NCBI GenBank assembly: GCA_031263625.1
Contig: JAISFK010000162.1
Span: 1 to 5,884 of the forward strand
Direction: 5' to 3'
DNA: 5,884 nt
From: Clostridiales bacterium
GTDB lineage: Bacteria > Bacillota > Clostridia > WRLR01
The notes under the pieces were generated by a model. That model was not told the DNA's origin. It worked only from the letters and a program-made list of their open reading frames with translations, and made no database searches. Made by a program: the position numbers and the translations under genes. Below are positions 1-5,374 of this stretch, one piece after another (the stretch's first letter is position 1; each line of letters starts with the position of its first letter).

Positions 1-414
1 GTAGTGCGCGGCGTACCTGGTGTTGCGGACGATGTTGTCGAATGCGTAGACATGGCTCGTCGAGTGGTCTGCGTATATGCCCATGCCCCCGAAGACGCCC
101 CTGCCATCGAGCCCCGGCCCCGTGCGGCGCAGCCCCGTCACGCCGTCCACGTAGTTGCCGTATACGATGGTCGGGGCCGCCAGGTTCGCCATCTGTGCAA
201 AGTTAATCGCGCCGCCGTCCGCCGTCTCGGTCATCGTGTTGACGATGCGGTTGTAGGCAACCACGTTGCCGGCGGCGTTTTGGAAACCGAACACTCCCTG
301 CCGCTTGAGGTTGCGCATGTCGTTGTACGCTATCACGTTGCCCGCGAGCAGCGCCGTGGAGGCGGGCCGCGACTCCAAGAGCACTCCGAGCCCGTTTGCG
401 GTGAGTATGCTGTG
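1..414 (-). pseudogene. Right-handed beta-helix repeat protein, 5'-truncated, C-terminus off the window
   Basis: An open frame of 138 codons reads leftward from 414 to the window edge. It has the pattern of parallel beta-helix coils: repeated GN-V-x-YN and N-I-V-x-N turns (for example AGNVIAYNDM, AGNVVAYNRIVN, IVYGNYVDG, FDNIVRNT), a DGGAI motif, and a late GIYADHSTSHVYAFDN segment. Such proteins are usually secreted or surface carbohydrate-active or adhesive proteins; no substrate can be inferred from this piece. The frame is closed upstream by TGA at 415-417, in the middle of what looks like a coil (SILTANGLGVLLES). No ribosome site or plausible start is present, and the first ATG (316-318) lies well inside the helix. 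Beyond 418 the sequence becomes AT-rich and no frame continues the coils. The 5' part was therefore probably lost by insertion or deletion, although a distant start by frameshift cannot be excluded. The 3' end lies outside the window. Confidence 0.72.
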
Positions 415-419
415 TCAAC

Positions 420-452
420 GGCGCGATGAACCGCGCCAGAGTCGTAACGACT
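420..452. repeat. Two adjacent small inverted repeats at the beta-helix truncation point
   Basis: GGCGCG (420-425) pairs with CGCGCC (432-437) around a 6-base loop. AGTCG (440-444) pairs with CGACT (448-452) around TAA. They sit directly where the beta-helix frame ends and the AT-rich block begins, and downstream of the CFI-box gene on the - strand. No T-run follows on either strand, so they do not qualify as an intrinsic terminator. They may be a junction scar or a weak transcript end. Confidence 0.4.
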
Positions 453-508
453 GTTTGACTTTCGGTAACTATTTGGCTATCCGGGACTATGGCTATTCTG
501 CGTTTAGC

Positions 509-961
509 TTATACTGACGAGCATTTGAATTTTCCATTAACGCGAGTCAGTAATACTCGTTTCCTTTGTTCGACCGCAAATTGCGGTCGGAATTTCCAAT
601 CGAACACGAGTATATCTATCAAAGTGTCAAGTTTCTTCTTGAAGAATTTGTTGAACCAAGCCGTCTTGCCAAACGTTTTAACGATTGCAGGACTTATGGC
701 ATAATACAAGCGAATGAACATCCTTCCGTACCACGCATGTGCTAATATATCATCGCGGTAATGACGTAGCGTCCATACTTGGGGACAATTATACGAACCA
801 TATATGGCCGTTGCGATGAAGCATCTTTGGGTATCTGTGGGTTGATTTTTTTCTGAGACATTTCCCTTCGTATCAGAAAAAATATCTGTATTCAACTGTT
901 TTGCGTTTGCTTCAGTCAGGCCCTCAGTAAATACATCAAATAGCTTTTTATTTGACAGCAT
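509..961 (-). CDS. Small CFI-box domain protein with a repeat-encoded C-terminal tail
   Basis: 150 residues from the ATG at 959-961, which is preceded by AGGAG only 3 bases upstream. A TTG start at 982 in the same frame is also possible. Residues 47-56 read CFIATAIYGS, followed by LRHYRDDIL (65-73), a G-R-x-F-I-R-L-YY stretch (79-87) and SPAIV (90-94). This is the layout of the CFI-box C-terminal domain, which is known at the ends of secreted or surface proteins and as short stand-alone proteins; its role is not well defined. The N-terminal 45 residues are polar and carry no signal peptide. Residues 117-150, including the stop codon, are encoded by the MITE-like repeat at 510-614 read in reverse, so the native C-terminus has been replaced just after the domain ends. 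Codon use is AT-rich compared with the operon on the right. No clear promoter was seen. Expression and function are uncertain. Confidence 0.62.
   Translation of the reverse strand: MLSNKKLFDVFTEGLTEANAKQLNTDIFSDTKGNVSEKNQPTDTQRCFIATAIYGSYNCPQVWTLRHYRDDILAHAWYGRMFIRLYYAISPAIVKTFGKTAWFNKFFKKKLDTLIDILVFDWKFRPQFAVEQRKRVLLTRVNGKFKCSSV
510..614. mobile_element. MITE-like element, copy 1
   Basis: A 105-bp unit with imperfect terminal inverted repeats of about 22 bases: TATACTGACGAGCATTTGAA at the left, and at the right the reverse complement of a sequence beginning TATACTCGTGTTCGATTG. Inside are two further hairpins: CGAGT/ACTCG (543-559) and TCGACCGC/GCGGTCGG (570-590). The whole unit could fold as a three-way junction. 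Copy 2 at 1075-1178 is in the same orientation with about 94% identity (5 substitutions and one 1-base gap). No transposase is present. The termini fall on TA dinucleotides, but a target duplication cannot be proven from two copies. It overlaps the 3' end of the CFI-box gene. Confidence 0.7.
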
Positions 962-1074
962 AAGCTCCTGCGATATTTCCAAATGGTATTCGATATCTAC
1001 GTTTTAATGTATTCAGCAATTTAATGAATAGCCCAGCAACTTCAAATTATGACTGGTTTATTCTCGAACACTGT

Positions 1075-1178
1075 TATACTGACGAGCATTTGAATTTTCC
1101 ATAATCGCGAGTCAGTAATACTCGTTTCCTTTGTCCGACCGCAAATTGCGGTCGGAATTTCAATCGCTCACGAGTATA
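1075..1178. mobile_element. MITE-like element, copy 2
   Basis: A 104-bp unit with the same ends and inner hairpins as copy 1: CGAGT/ACTCG at 1108-1124 and a near-perfect 10-bp stem CCGACCGCAA/TTGCGGTCGG at 1135-1155. It lies in noncoding sequence upstream of the CFI-box gene, so the two copies bracket that gene as direct repeats. After the right end both copies continue with a similar TC(T)ATCAAA, so the true boundary may extend a few bases further. Confidence 0.7.
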
Positions 1179-1492
1179 TCATCAAACGCTACACCATGTT
1201 TGGCACAGAAATTTAGAGCTTATCCCTAAATAATCCATGTTTGTCTAAAATAAACTACCCCGCGGCAAGCCGCAGGGGTATTCGCCCCAACGCGCTCCGC
1301 GCGTGTTTGAAACGCCCCAAGGGGCGGGGTATTCCCATCCCCATGGATAAATAAAAGCATAGGCGAACACTAATAATCCAAAGTAATTTTCCACTTTCCA
1401 ACGACACATAATCGCCTGCAATATCAACGATAATTTTGTCGCCATTTTTTGCCCGACAGGCTTTTGCATCTCGGGCTGCTCGCGCACATTTT
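1179..1492. other. Noncoding stretch with hairpin element and a possible coding remnant
   Basis: 314 bases without a supported gene. They contain the three-hairpin element at 1256-1331 and an inverted repeat GCCCGA (1451-1456) with TCGGGC (1471-1476). Reading leftward, two overlapping - strand frames stay open through about 1340-1490. One has a protein-like run, NGDKIIVDIAGDYVSLESGK, but no start or recognised family. This may be the remnant of a decayed gene downstream of the PIN module. Confidence 0.35.
1256..1331. repeat. 76-bp palindromic element with three GC-rich hairpins
   Basis: Outer ends TACCCCGC (1256-1263) and GCGGGGTA (1324-1331) are inverted repeats. Inside are a hairpin at 1256-1280 (TACCCC, GCGGC, AA, GCCGC, bulged A, GGGGTA), a perfect stem ACGCGC/GCGCGT around TCC (1290-1304) and CGCCCC/GGGGCG around AA (1313-1326). 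GGGGTATTC occurs at both 1275-1283 and 1326-1334. The element is sharply GC-rich in AT-rich surroundings, like a REP or other short mobile palindromic repeat. Only one copy is in the window, so repetition in the genome is inferred. Confidence 0.6.
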
Positions 1493-1663
1493 CTACTCTT
1501 TCACGCCTGCCACACGCTTGAATCCATATTTTTTTGCAGCAGCCTCTCCGCTCTCACGGTAGTAATCGGACAACTCGCTCGCCGTCATGTTCTTGATTTC
1601 CTCGTAGATCTTAAACCTAATCTCGTCAACCTCGTCCTCAATTTTATTCTTCGTCATCATCAT
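1493..1663 (-). CDS. 56-residue partner of the PIN-domain protein, putative antitoxin
   Basis: Starts at the first of three consecutive ATG codons (1655-1663), 9 bases after GGAGG (1673-1677), and ends at TAG 1493-1495. It overlaps the last 20 bases of the PIN gene in another frame, so translation is very likely coupled. The protein is highly charged and predicted helical: an acidic start (KIEDEVDEIRFKIYEEIKNM), then TASELSDYYRESGEAAAKKYGFKRV. Short proteins of this form (I-R-x-K-IYEE-x-K-x-MT, then E, then KYGF) are, from general recollection, often encoded beside PIN-domain toxins. The antitoxin role is inferred from that pairing and from size. The gene order is toxin-like gene first, the reverse of classical vapBC. 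It is too short to be noticed by ordinary length cut-offs. Confidence 0.72.
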   Translation of the reverse strand: MMMTKNKIEDEVDEIRFKIYEEIKNMTASELSDYYRESGEAAAKKYGFKRVAGVKE

Positions 1664-2126
1664 TGCCAACTACCTCCATCGGCGACCATGTTTGAATATT
1701 GCTGTATCCGTTCAAAGCATTCACCGCGCTTGCCCCTTGAACCGTCCGGGCTTTCGTAATGTGCTTGAAGTTTAAGCTGATTATTATATCCATTCCCGCT
1801 ACTGATGCGCACGAAACGTGGAGCGCGTCTGCCATATATTTAAGAGGAAACAGCTTGTTTTCCATATAGCGGTCAGCCAATGCTTTAGCTGCTTCGCTCT
1901 CCTCTAAAACCTTAATATCGAATCGGGTAATCAGCCCCATCATTTTATCACGCTTCTCTTGCGAGGCGTTCATCAATTCACGCACAGCATAGTCAGAAGT
2001 GAACGGCTCGAATTTACCCTCCGCCATCTCATTAAACAGACGAACCGTGTCGGCGTGAGCGTCACGCGCCATATCAAAGTAATAGTTGAACACGGTTGTT
2101 TCAAGATAAATTTTCTGAACCCTCAC
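1644..2126 (-). CDS. PIN-domain protein, VapC-like putative toxin ribonuclease
   Basis: 160 residues from GTG at 2124-2126, placed 9 bases after AAGGAG (2136-2141). This is the best-supported start, although the frame stays open to a GTG at 2267 that has no ribosome site. It opens with KIYLETTVFNYYF, the PIN strand with the first acidic site as Glu9. TSDYAVREL carries Glu50, and MADALHVSCASVAGMDIIISLNFKHI carries Asp100 and the N-F-K-H-I end typical of this PIN subgroup, where the fourth acidic position is Asn119. The C-terminus has the VNALNGY...SPMEV ending common in the subgroup, then an acidic tail GNDDDEE. PIN proteins are metal-dependent RNases and often toxins of TA modules. The coupled 56-residue gene downstream supports that reading; the RNA target is unknown. 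A promoter lies at 2293-2321. Confidence 0.82.
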   Translation of the reverse strand: MRVQKIYLETTVFNYYFDMARDAHADTVRLFNEMAEGKFEPFTSDYAVRELMNASQEKRDKMMGLITRFDIKVLEESEAAKALADRYMENKLFPLKYMADALHVSCASVAGMDIIISLNFKHITKARTVQGASAVNALNGYSNIQTWSPMEVVGNDDDEE

Positions 2127-2135
2127 GGGCGACAA

Positions 2136-2141
2136 CTCCTT
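2136..2141 (-). promoter_or_regulatory. Ribosome binding site deciding the PIN gene start
   Basis: AAGGAG on the - strand, 9 bases before GTG 2124-2126. It is the only good Shine-Dalgarno match in the leader and favours the 160-residue product over a version 47 residues longer. Confidence 0.6.
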
Positions 2142-2172
2142 CCGAATATTAAGCGTTATGCCGTCCACGGCG

Positions 2173-2197
2173 GCGGGGGTTGAGATTTTACCCCCGC
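2173..2197 (-). promoter_or_regulatory. Stem-loop in the leader of the PIN module
   Basis: A perfect 8-bp stem, GCGGGGGT (2173-2180) with ACCCCCGC (2190-2197), around a 9-base AT-rich loop. It lies in the roughly 160-base 5' leader between the promoter at 2293-2321 and the GTG start. No T-run follows, so it is not a simple terminator. A role in mRNA stability or translational control is possible. Confidence 0.45.
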
Positions 2198-2292
2198 ATA
2201 GTCTACGGCTCCTTTGGCCGCTTGTGGCAAAGTAGCAAGGCGAGTCAGGCCTTTGAAAAAACGCCACCGCCTACCCACAACTTTTTATAAGA

Positions 2293-2321
2293 ATTATATC
2301 TCAAACCGCCGCACGCTTCAA
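2293..2321 (-). promoter_or_regulatory. Sigma-A type promoter of the PIN module
   Basis: Read on the - strand: TTGAAG (2316-2321), a 17-base spacer, then TATAAT (2293-2298), an exact -10 consensus. Transcription would start near 2286 and give a leader of about 160 bases before the PIN gene. There is no other candidate of this quality upstream of the module. Confidence 0.65.
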
Positions 2322-2498
2322 CGTATATTTTCCATCTTGTCCGACGTTAAAACCGTTAAAATCTTAAAAACATGTCTCCCAATGACCGTCAAAAGCCAGA
2401 CGCGCACAGGCGCGGGCGCGGCGCAAGCGTGCGCAAATAGCTTGGCATCAGCAGACGGCTTGCATAGGCAAATACCCCACGCGGGCAAGCGGCCTGCG
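2322..2498. other. Noncoding junction between PIN module and sensor fragment
   Basis: From about 2322 to 2395 the sequence is AT-rich. From 2396 to 2498 it is GC-rich with short local inverted repeats (for example GCGCA/TGCGC near 2420). It contains no supported gene. Together with the leader at 2127-2321 it forms the gap between the two - strand genes. Confidence 0.4.
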
Positions 2499-2843
2499 TC
2501 ATCTTTTTTGGTAGTTGTTCGCCGCCCTGCCGGTCGCGCCGGAGCGCAGGAGGGCGTAGAGCGCGTTCAGCGGCATGTCGGCCGGGTTGCGGTAGTTTGA
2601 GTATTTTGAAAAAAGCATGCCCTGCTGCGTGGCCGTCTGCTCCACGTCGCGAATGAGCGCCTCGGCCTGCGCGCGGAAGCTTTCGAGCTTCTGCTGCTGG
2701 GACGCCGATATCTGCGACACGAGGCTCGCCGAAACCGCCTGATAGATGACAAGCGAAACCGCGAGCATGGGCACTATCGTGAAAAGCAGTATCACGCCCG
2801 CGTAAATCCTGAAATCCCGGCCCTTCTGAAACAGCTTTTTCAT
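2499..2843 (-). pseudogene. N-terminal fragment of a membrane-anchored sensor protein
   Basis: 114 residues from ATG 2841-2843, with GGGAGG (2849-2854) 5 bases upstream, so initiation looks intact. A basic start (MKKLFQKGRDFR) is followed by one hydrophobic membrane helix at about residues 13-34, then a helical, glutamine-rich extracytoplasmic region (SASQQQKLESFRAQAEALIRD...), as at the beginning of YesM-type histidine kinases and membrane-bound AraC-type regulators, whose full products run to several hundred residues. The frame ends at TGA 2499-2501 after GRAANNYQKR, with no sensor, HAMP or kinase domain. The region beyond shows no continuation in another frame that I can recognise. It is probably a truncated gene, but its promoter and RBS could still yield a short membrane protein. 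The family assignment rests on architecture only. Confidence 0.55.
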
Positions 2844-2891
2844 TGCGGCCTCCCGAAACGATTGTATATTTCTGCCGTGGTTGCTGTGGAC

Positions 2892-2921
2892 ATTGTATCA
2901 TGTCTGCACAAATACGGGCAA
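2892..2921 (-). promoter_or_regulatory. Promoter of the sensor fragment
   Basis: On the - strand: TTGCCC (2916-2921), an 18-base spacer, then TACAAT (2892-2897) preceded by TGA, an extended -10. It faces away from the ybaB operon promoter at 3025-3054. The start of transcription would be near 2885, about 40 bases before the ATG at 2843. Confidence 0.5.
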
Positions 2922-2943
2922 GGCCCCGCCGATATGTTTTGTG

Positions 2944-2979
2944 ATATTCGCTGGCATATTCGCTGGCATCCGCTGGCAT
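2944..2979. repeat. Short tandem repeat between divergent promoters
   Basis: ATATTCGCTGGC at 2944-2955 and again at 2956-2967, then a shortened ATCCGCTGGC (2968-2977) and AT. The array lies between the - strand promoter (2892-2921) and the + strand promoter (3025-3054). It could be slippage noise or a set of direct binding sites. Confidence 0.7.
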
Positions 2980-3024
2980 GAAAATTAGTTTTCACGCTTC
3001 AGCCTTCCGGGCAATCGCGACGGA

Positions 3025-3054
3025 TTGACGCGCCGGACGGGCGCGTGGTACAAT
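3025..3054 (+). promoter_or_regulatory. Extended -10 promoter of the ybaB-recR-prfA operon with a dyad in the spacer
   Basis: TTGACG (3025-3030), 18 bases, TACAAT (3049-3054), with TG at 3046-3047 one base before the -10. A perfect 7-bp inverted repeat, ACGCGCC (3028-3034) and GGCGCGT (3040-3046), separated by GGACG, occupies the spacer and touches both promoter elements. Transcription should begin near 3061, giving a leader of about 109 bases to ybaB. The dyad is a candidate operator of the kind bound inside the spacer, as MerR-family proteins do, but no regulator is encoded nearby. Confidence 0.68.
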
Positions 3055-3080
3055 GCAGTCAAGGTTCTGCGGATATGGAC

Positions 3081-3139
3081 GGCATGGCGGAATCGGCAGG
3101 CGCGCCTGATTCAGGCTCCTGGGGGGAACCGCGCATGCC
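3081..3139 (+). ncRNA. Structured operon leader with tRNA-Leu(CAG)-like D and anticodon arms
   Basis: GGCATGGCGG (3081-3090) can pair with CCGC-G-CATGCC (3129-3139) over 10 bp with one bulge. Within it GAAT-CAGG (3090-3100, with a CGG bulge) pairs with CCTG-ATTC (3105-3112). The same bases also read like part of tRNA-Leu: TG, a 3-bp D-stem GCG/CGC (3087-3089, 3101-3103), a D-loop with GG, an anticodon loop TTCAGGC (3110-3116, anticodon CAG) and a G-rich variable region. The anticodon stem has two mismatches, no GGTTCRA T-arm follows and no acceptor partner exists, so it is not a working tRNA. It may be a decayed tRNA or a regulatory leader. The SRP RNA signature expected near ybaB-recR in some Bacillota is absent. 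Confidence 0.4.
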
Positions 3140-3169
3140 CAAAAGCTTGAAAAGGAATGGTCGCAAATC

Positions 3170-3517
<348 letters not shown>

Positions 3518-3518
3518 C

Positions 3519-4121
3519 GTGGAGTATTTCGCCGCGCCGATAGCAAGGCTGATAGACGAATTTGAAAAGCTGCCGGGCATTGGGCACAAAACCGCGCAGC
3601 GCCTAGCGTTTCACATGCTCTCCATGCCGGAGGCGAGGGCGCTGGAGTTTTCGGACGCGATCGTCGAGGCGAAGCGCAGGATTCACTTCTGCCCGCAGTG
3701 CTTCAACCTGACCGATCTGGATCTGTGCCCCATATGCGCCGCCACGCACCAGCGCGACCCGTCGCTGCTGTGCGTCGTGGAGGAGCCCAGGGACATCATG
3801 GCCATGGAGCGCACGAACGAGTACAAGGGGCTGTACCACGTGCTGCACGGCGCGATATCGCCGCAGGACCGCGTGGGGCCGGACGACATCAGGATCCGCG
3901 AGCTGCTGGGGCGCCTGGCGGCGCCGGGCGTCCGCGAGGTGATTCTGGCCACGAACCCGAGCATCGAGGGCGAGGCCACGGCCATATACATCTCGCGGCT
4001 CATAAAGCCGCTCGGCGTCAGGACGACGCGGCTGGCGCACGGCATACCCGTCGGGGGCAACCTCGAATACGCGGACGAGGTCACGCTCGCGCGCTCGCTG
4101 GAGGGCAGGCGCGAGCTGTAG
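3519..4121 (+). CDS. recR: Recombination mediator RecR
   Basis: 200 residues from GTG 3519-3521, one base after the ybaB stop (3515-3517), so translation is coupled; no strong Shine-Dalgarno is seen. The expected order of domains is present: N-terminal helix-hairpin-helix with FEKLPGIGHKTAQRLAFHML (about 15-34), a zinc finger C58-x2-C61-x8-C70-x2-C73, a Toprim domain beginning LLCVVEEPRDIMAME (about 83-97) and containing ILATNPSIEGEATA, then the Walker-B-like end GIPVGGNLEYADEVTLARSL and EGRREL. RecR works with RecF and RecO to load RecA on gapped DNA during repair. Length and C-terminus match Bacillus RecR closely. A start further upstream at 3492 would add nine residues inside ybaB and lacks support. 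Confidence 0.97.
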   Translation: MEYFAAPIARLIDEFEKLPGIGHKTAQRLAFHMLSMPEARALEFSDAIVEAKRRIHFCPQCFNLTDLDLCPICAATHQRDPSLLCVVEEPRDIMAMERTNEYKGLYHVLHGAISPQDRVGPDDIRIRELLGRLAAPGVREVILATNPSIEGEATAIYISRLIKPLGVRTTRLAHGIPVGGNLEYADEVTLARSLEGRREL

Positions 4122-4140
4122 CGCGGGGCGGGCTGCAGTA

Positions 4141-5253
4141 ATGCGGGAAGGAATGGTCACGATTACGCGGATAGCAGAATATTTGGACGGCATAGAAAAC
4201 AAATACGACGAGATGGGCAAGTCGCTGAGCGAGCCCGGCGCCGCGTCGGATCAGGACAGATACCGCAGGCTGATGAAGGAGTTTTCCGACCTGACGCCCC
4301 TGGTGGAGAAGGCGCGAGAGCTGAGGAAGGCGAAGGCCGACATCGCGGACGCGGAGCTGCTGCTCGGCGACAGGCCCGACAGGGAGCTCAAAGACTTCCT
4401 CCAGGACGAGCTGGCGTCCCTGAAGGAGCGGCAGGCCAGGGCCGAAAGCGAGATCCGGATCATGCTCCTGCCCAAGGACCCGAACGACGGCAAGAGCGTG
4501 ATCGTCGAGATACGCGCCGGCGCGGGCGGCGAGGAGGCGGCGCTGTTCGCGGGCGCGCTGTTCCGCATGTACAGCATGTACGCGGAAAGCCGGGGCTGGC
4601 GCCCCGAGCTGGTGGACTCGAACCCCACCGAGATCGGCGGCTTCAAGGAGATCGTGTTCGCGATAGACGCGCCCGGCGCGTACAGCAGGTTCAAGTTCGA
4701 GAGCGGCGTCCACCGGGTCCAGCGCGTGCCCGCCACGGAGTCGTCCGGCAGGATACACACGTCCACCGTGACGGTCGCGGTGTTGCCGGAGATGGACGAG
4801 GTTGACGTGCAGATCGACCCGTCCGATCTGGAGATCGACACGTACAGGGCGTCCGGCGCGGGAGGCCAGCACATCAACAAGACGGACTCCGCGATCCGCA
4901 TCACGCACAGGCCGACGGGCATCGTCGTCACGTGCCAGGACCAGCGCTCGCAGTACAAGAACAAGGACCGCGCCATGTCCGTGCTGCGCGCGAGGCTCCA
5001 CGAGATGGCCGTCAGCAGCCAGGAATCCGACGTCGCGAGCGCCAGGCGGGAGCAGGTCGGCACCGGCATGCGCAACGAGCGCATAAGAACGTACAACTAT
5101 CCGCAGGGGCGCGTCACGGACCACAGGATCGGGCTCACACTGTACAAGATCGACGACATACTCAACGGCGACATCGACGAGATCGTGGACGGGCTGATCA
5201 CGACCGAGCAGACGAGGAAGATGGCCCAGATGGACGGCGCCGCCGCCGGATAG
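4141..5253 (+). CDS. prfA: Peptide chain release factor 1 (RF1)
   Basis: 370 residues, slightly longer than the usual 355-360. RF1 reads UAA and UAG in the ribosomal A site and triggers peptide release. The stop-codon recognition tripeptide PAT is at 197-199 (HRVQRVPATESSGRIHTS), which marks RF1 rather than RF2 (SPF). The catalytic GGQ is at 241-243 (SGAGGQHINKTDSAIR). The N-terminal helical domain (about 10-110) and the AGAGGEEAALFA motif (126-137) are intact. Start choice is open: ATG 4141 has only a G-rich sequence upstream, while ATG 4153 has GGAAGG one base before it; the extra N-terminal residues are atypical of the family. It lies 19 bases after recR. The methyltransferase gene prmC, which often follows prfA, is not present here; the next gene is a tsaC-like gene. 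Confidence 0.97.
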   Translation: MREGMVTITRIAEYLDGIENKYDEMGKSLSEPGAASDQDRYRRLMKEFSDLTPLVEKARELRKAKADIADAELLLGDRPDRELKDFLQDELASLKERQARAESEIRIMLLPKDPNDGKSVIVEIRAGAGGEEAALFAGALFRMYSMYAESRGWRPELVDSNPTEIGGFKEIVFAIDAPGAYSRFKFESGVHRVQRVPATESSGRIHTSTVTVAVLPEMDEVDVQIDPSDLEIDTYRASGAGGQHINKTDSAIRITHRPTGIVVTCQDQRSQYKNKDRAMSVLRARLHEMAVSSQESDVASARREQVGTGMRNERIRTYNYPQGRVTDHRIGLTLYKIDDILNGDIDEIVDGLITTEQTRKMAQMDGAAAG

Positions 5254-5292
5254 TCGCCGGAAGTCGCCGGGTAGCCGTTGGACGCGCCGGCC

Positions 5293-5322
5293 ATGAACAC
5301 TGACTATGAACGCCGGCCATGA
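5293..5322 (+). CDS. Micro-ORF 1 of the coupled ladder
   Basis: Reads MNTDYERRP then TGA at 5320-5322, which overlaps the ATG of micro-ORF 2 (5319-5321) as ATGA. It begins 39 bases after the prfA stop. The first four residues, MNTD, equal those of the tsaC-like protein downstream. Translation is inferred from layout only; no ribosome site is visible. Confidence 0.35.
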   Translation: MNTDYERRP

Positions 5323-5348
5323 GCGCGGATTACGAGCACAGACTATGA
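5319..5348 (+). CDS. Micro-ORF 2 of the coupled ladder
   Basis: Reads MSADYEHRL then TGA at 5346-5348, overlapping the ATG of micro-ORF 3 (5345-5347). Same 30-base length and 26-base spacing as the others, because two 13-bp units make one step. Confidence 0.35.
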   Translation: MSADYEHRL

Positions 5349-5374
5349 GCGCGGGCTATGGACACCGGCCATGA
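5345..5374 (+). CDS. Micro-ORF 3 of the coupled ladder
   Basis: Reads MSAGYGHRP then TGA at 5372-5374, overlapping the ATG of micro-ORF 4 (5371-5373). A longer frame starting at ATG 5306 runs into this one in the same frame because unit 4 carries ACG in place of ATG. Confidence 0.35.
   Translation: MSAGYGHRP

Noticed and set aside
489..704. + strand frame of 71 codons through the MITE-like copy 1
   Set aside because: It runs antisense to the CFI-box gene, whose conserved motif is clear, and half of it is repeat translation.
510..1178. CRISPR array
   Set aside because: Only two long copies 460 bases apart with internal hairpins; no regular spacers and no cas genes.
1451..1476. Intrinsic terminator of the PIN module
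   Set aside because: The GCCCGA/TCGGGC stem is followed on the - strand by A residues, not T residues, and on the + strand the T-run precedes the stem.
1245..1487. - strand frame of 80 codons
   Set aside because: More than a third of it is translation of the three-hairpin palindromic element, it has no good ribosome site, and another frame is equally open. Treated as a repeat-driven artefact or remnant.
2127..2267. N-terminal extension of the PIN protein by 47 residues from GTG 2267
   Set aside because: No Shine-Dalgarno before 2267, the extension crosses a stem-loop and has no family resemblance, whereas GTG 2126 follows AAGGAG and begins exactly at the PIN domain.
2389..2979. - strand frame of 196 codons overlapping the sensor fragment
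   Set aside because: It reads through promoter and intergenic sequence, lacks a ribosome site, and is out of frame with the membrane helix protein that has a clear start and RBS.
3061..3140. Small signal recognition particle RNA gene
   Set aside because: The position near ybaB-recR made it worth checking, but the conserved apical motif with GGAAGG and AGCA tetraloop context is absent.
4081..5124. Long - strand open frame of 347 codons opposite recR and prfA
   Set aside because: It lies antisense to two certain genes in GC-rich DNA, where antisense frames stay open by codon bias. Its arginine, alanine and histidine-rich composition is typical of such shadows.
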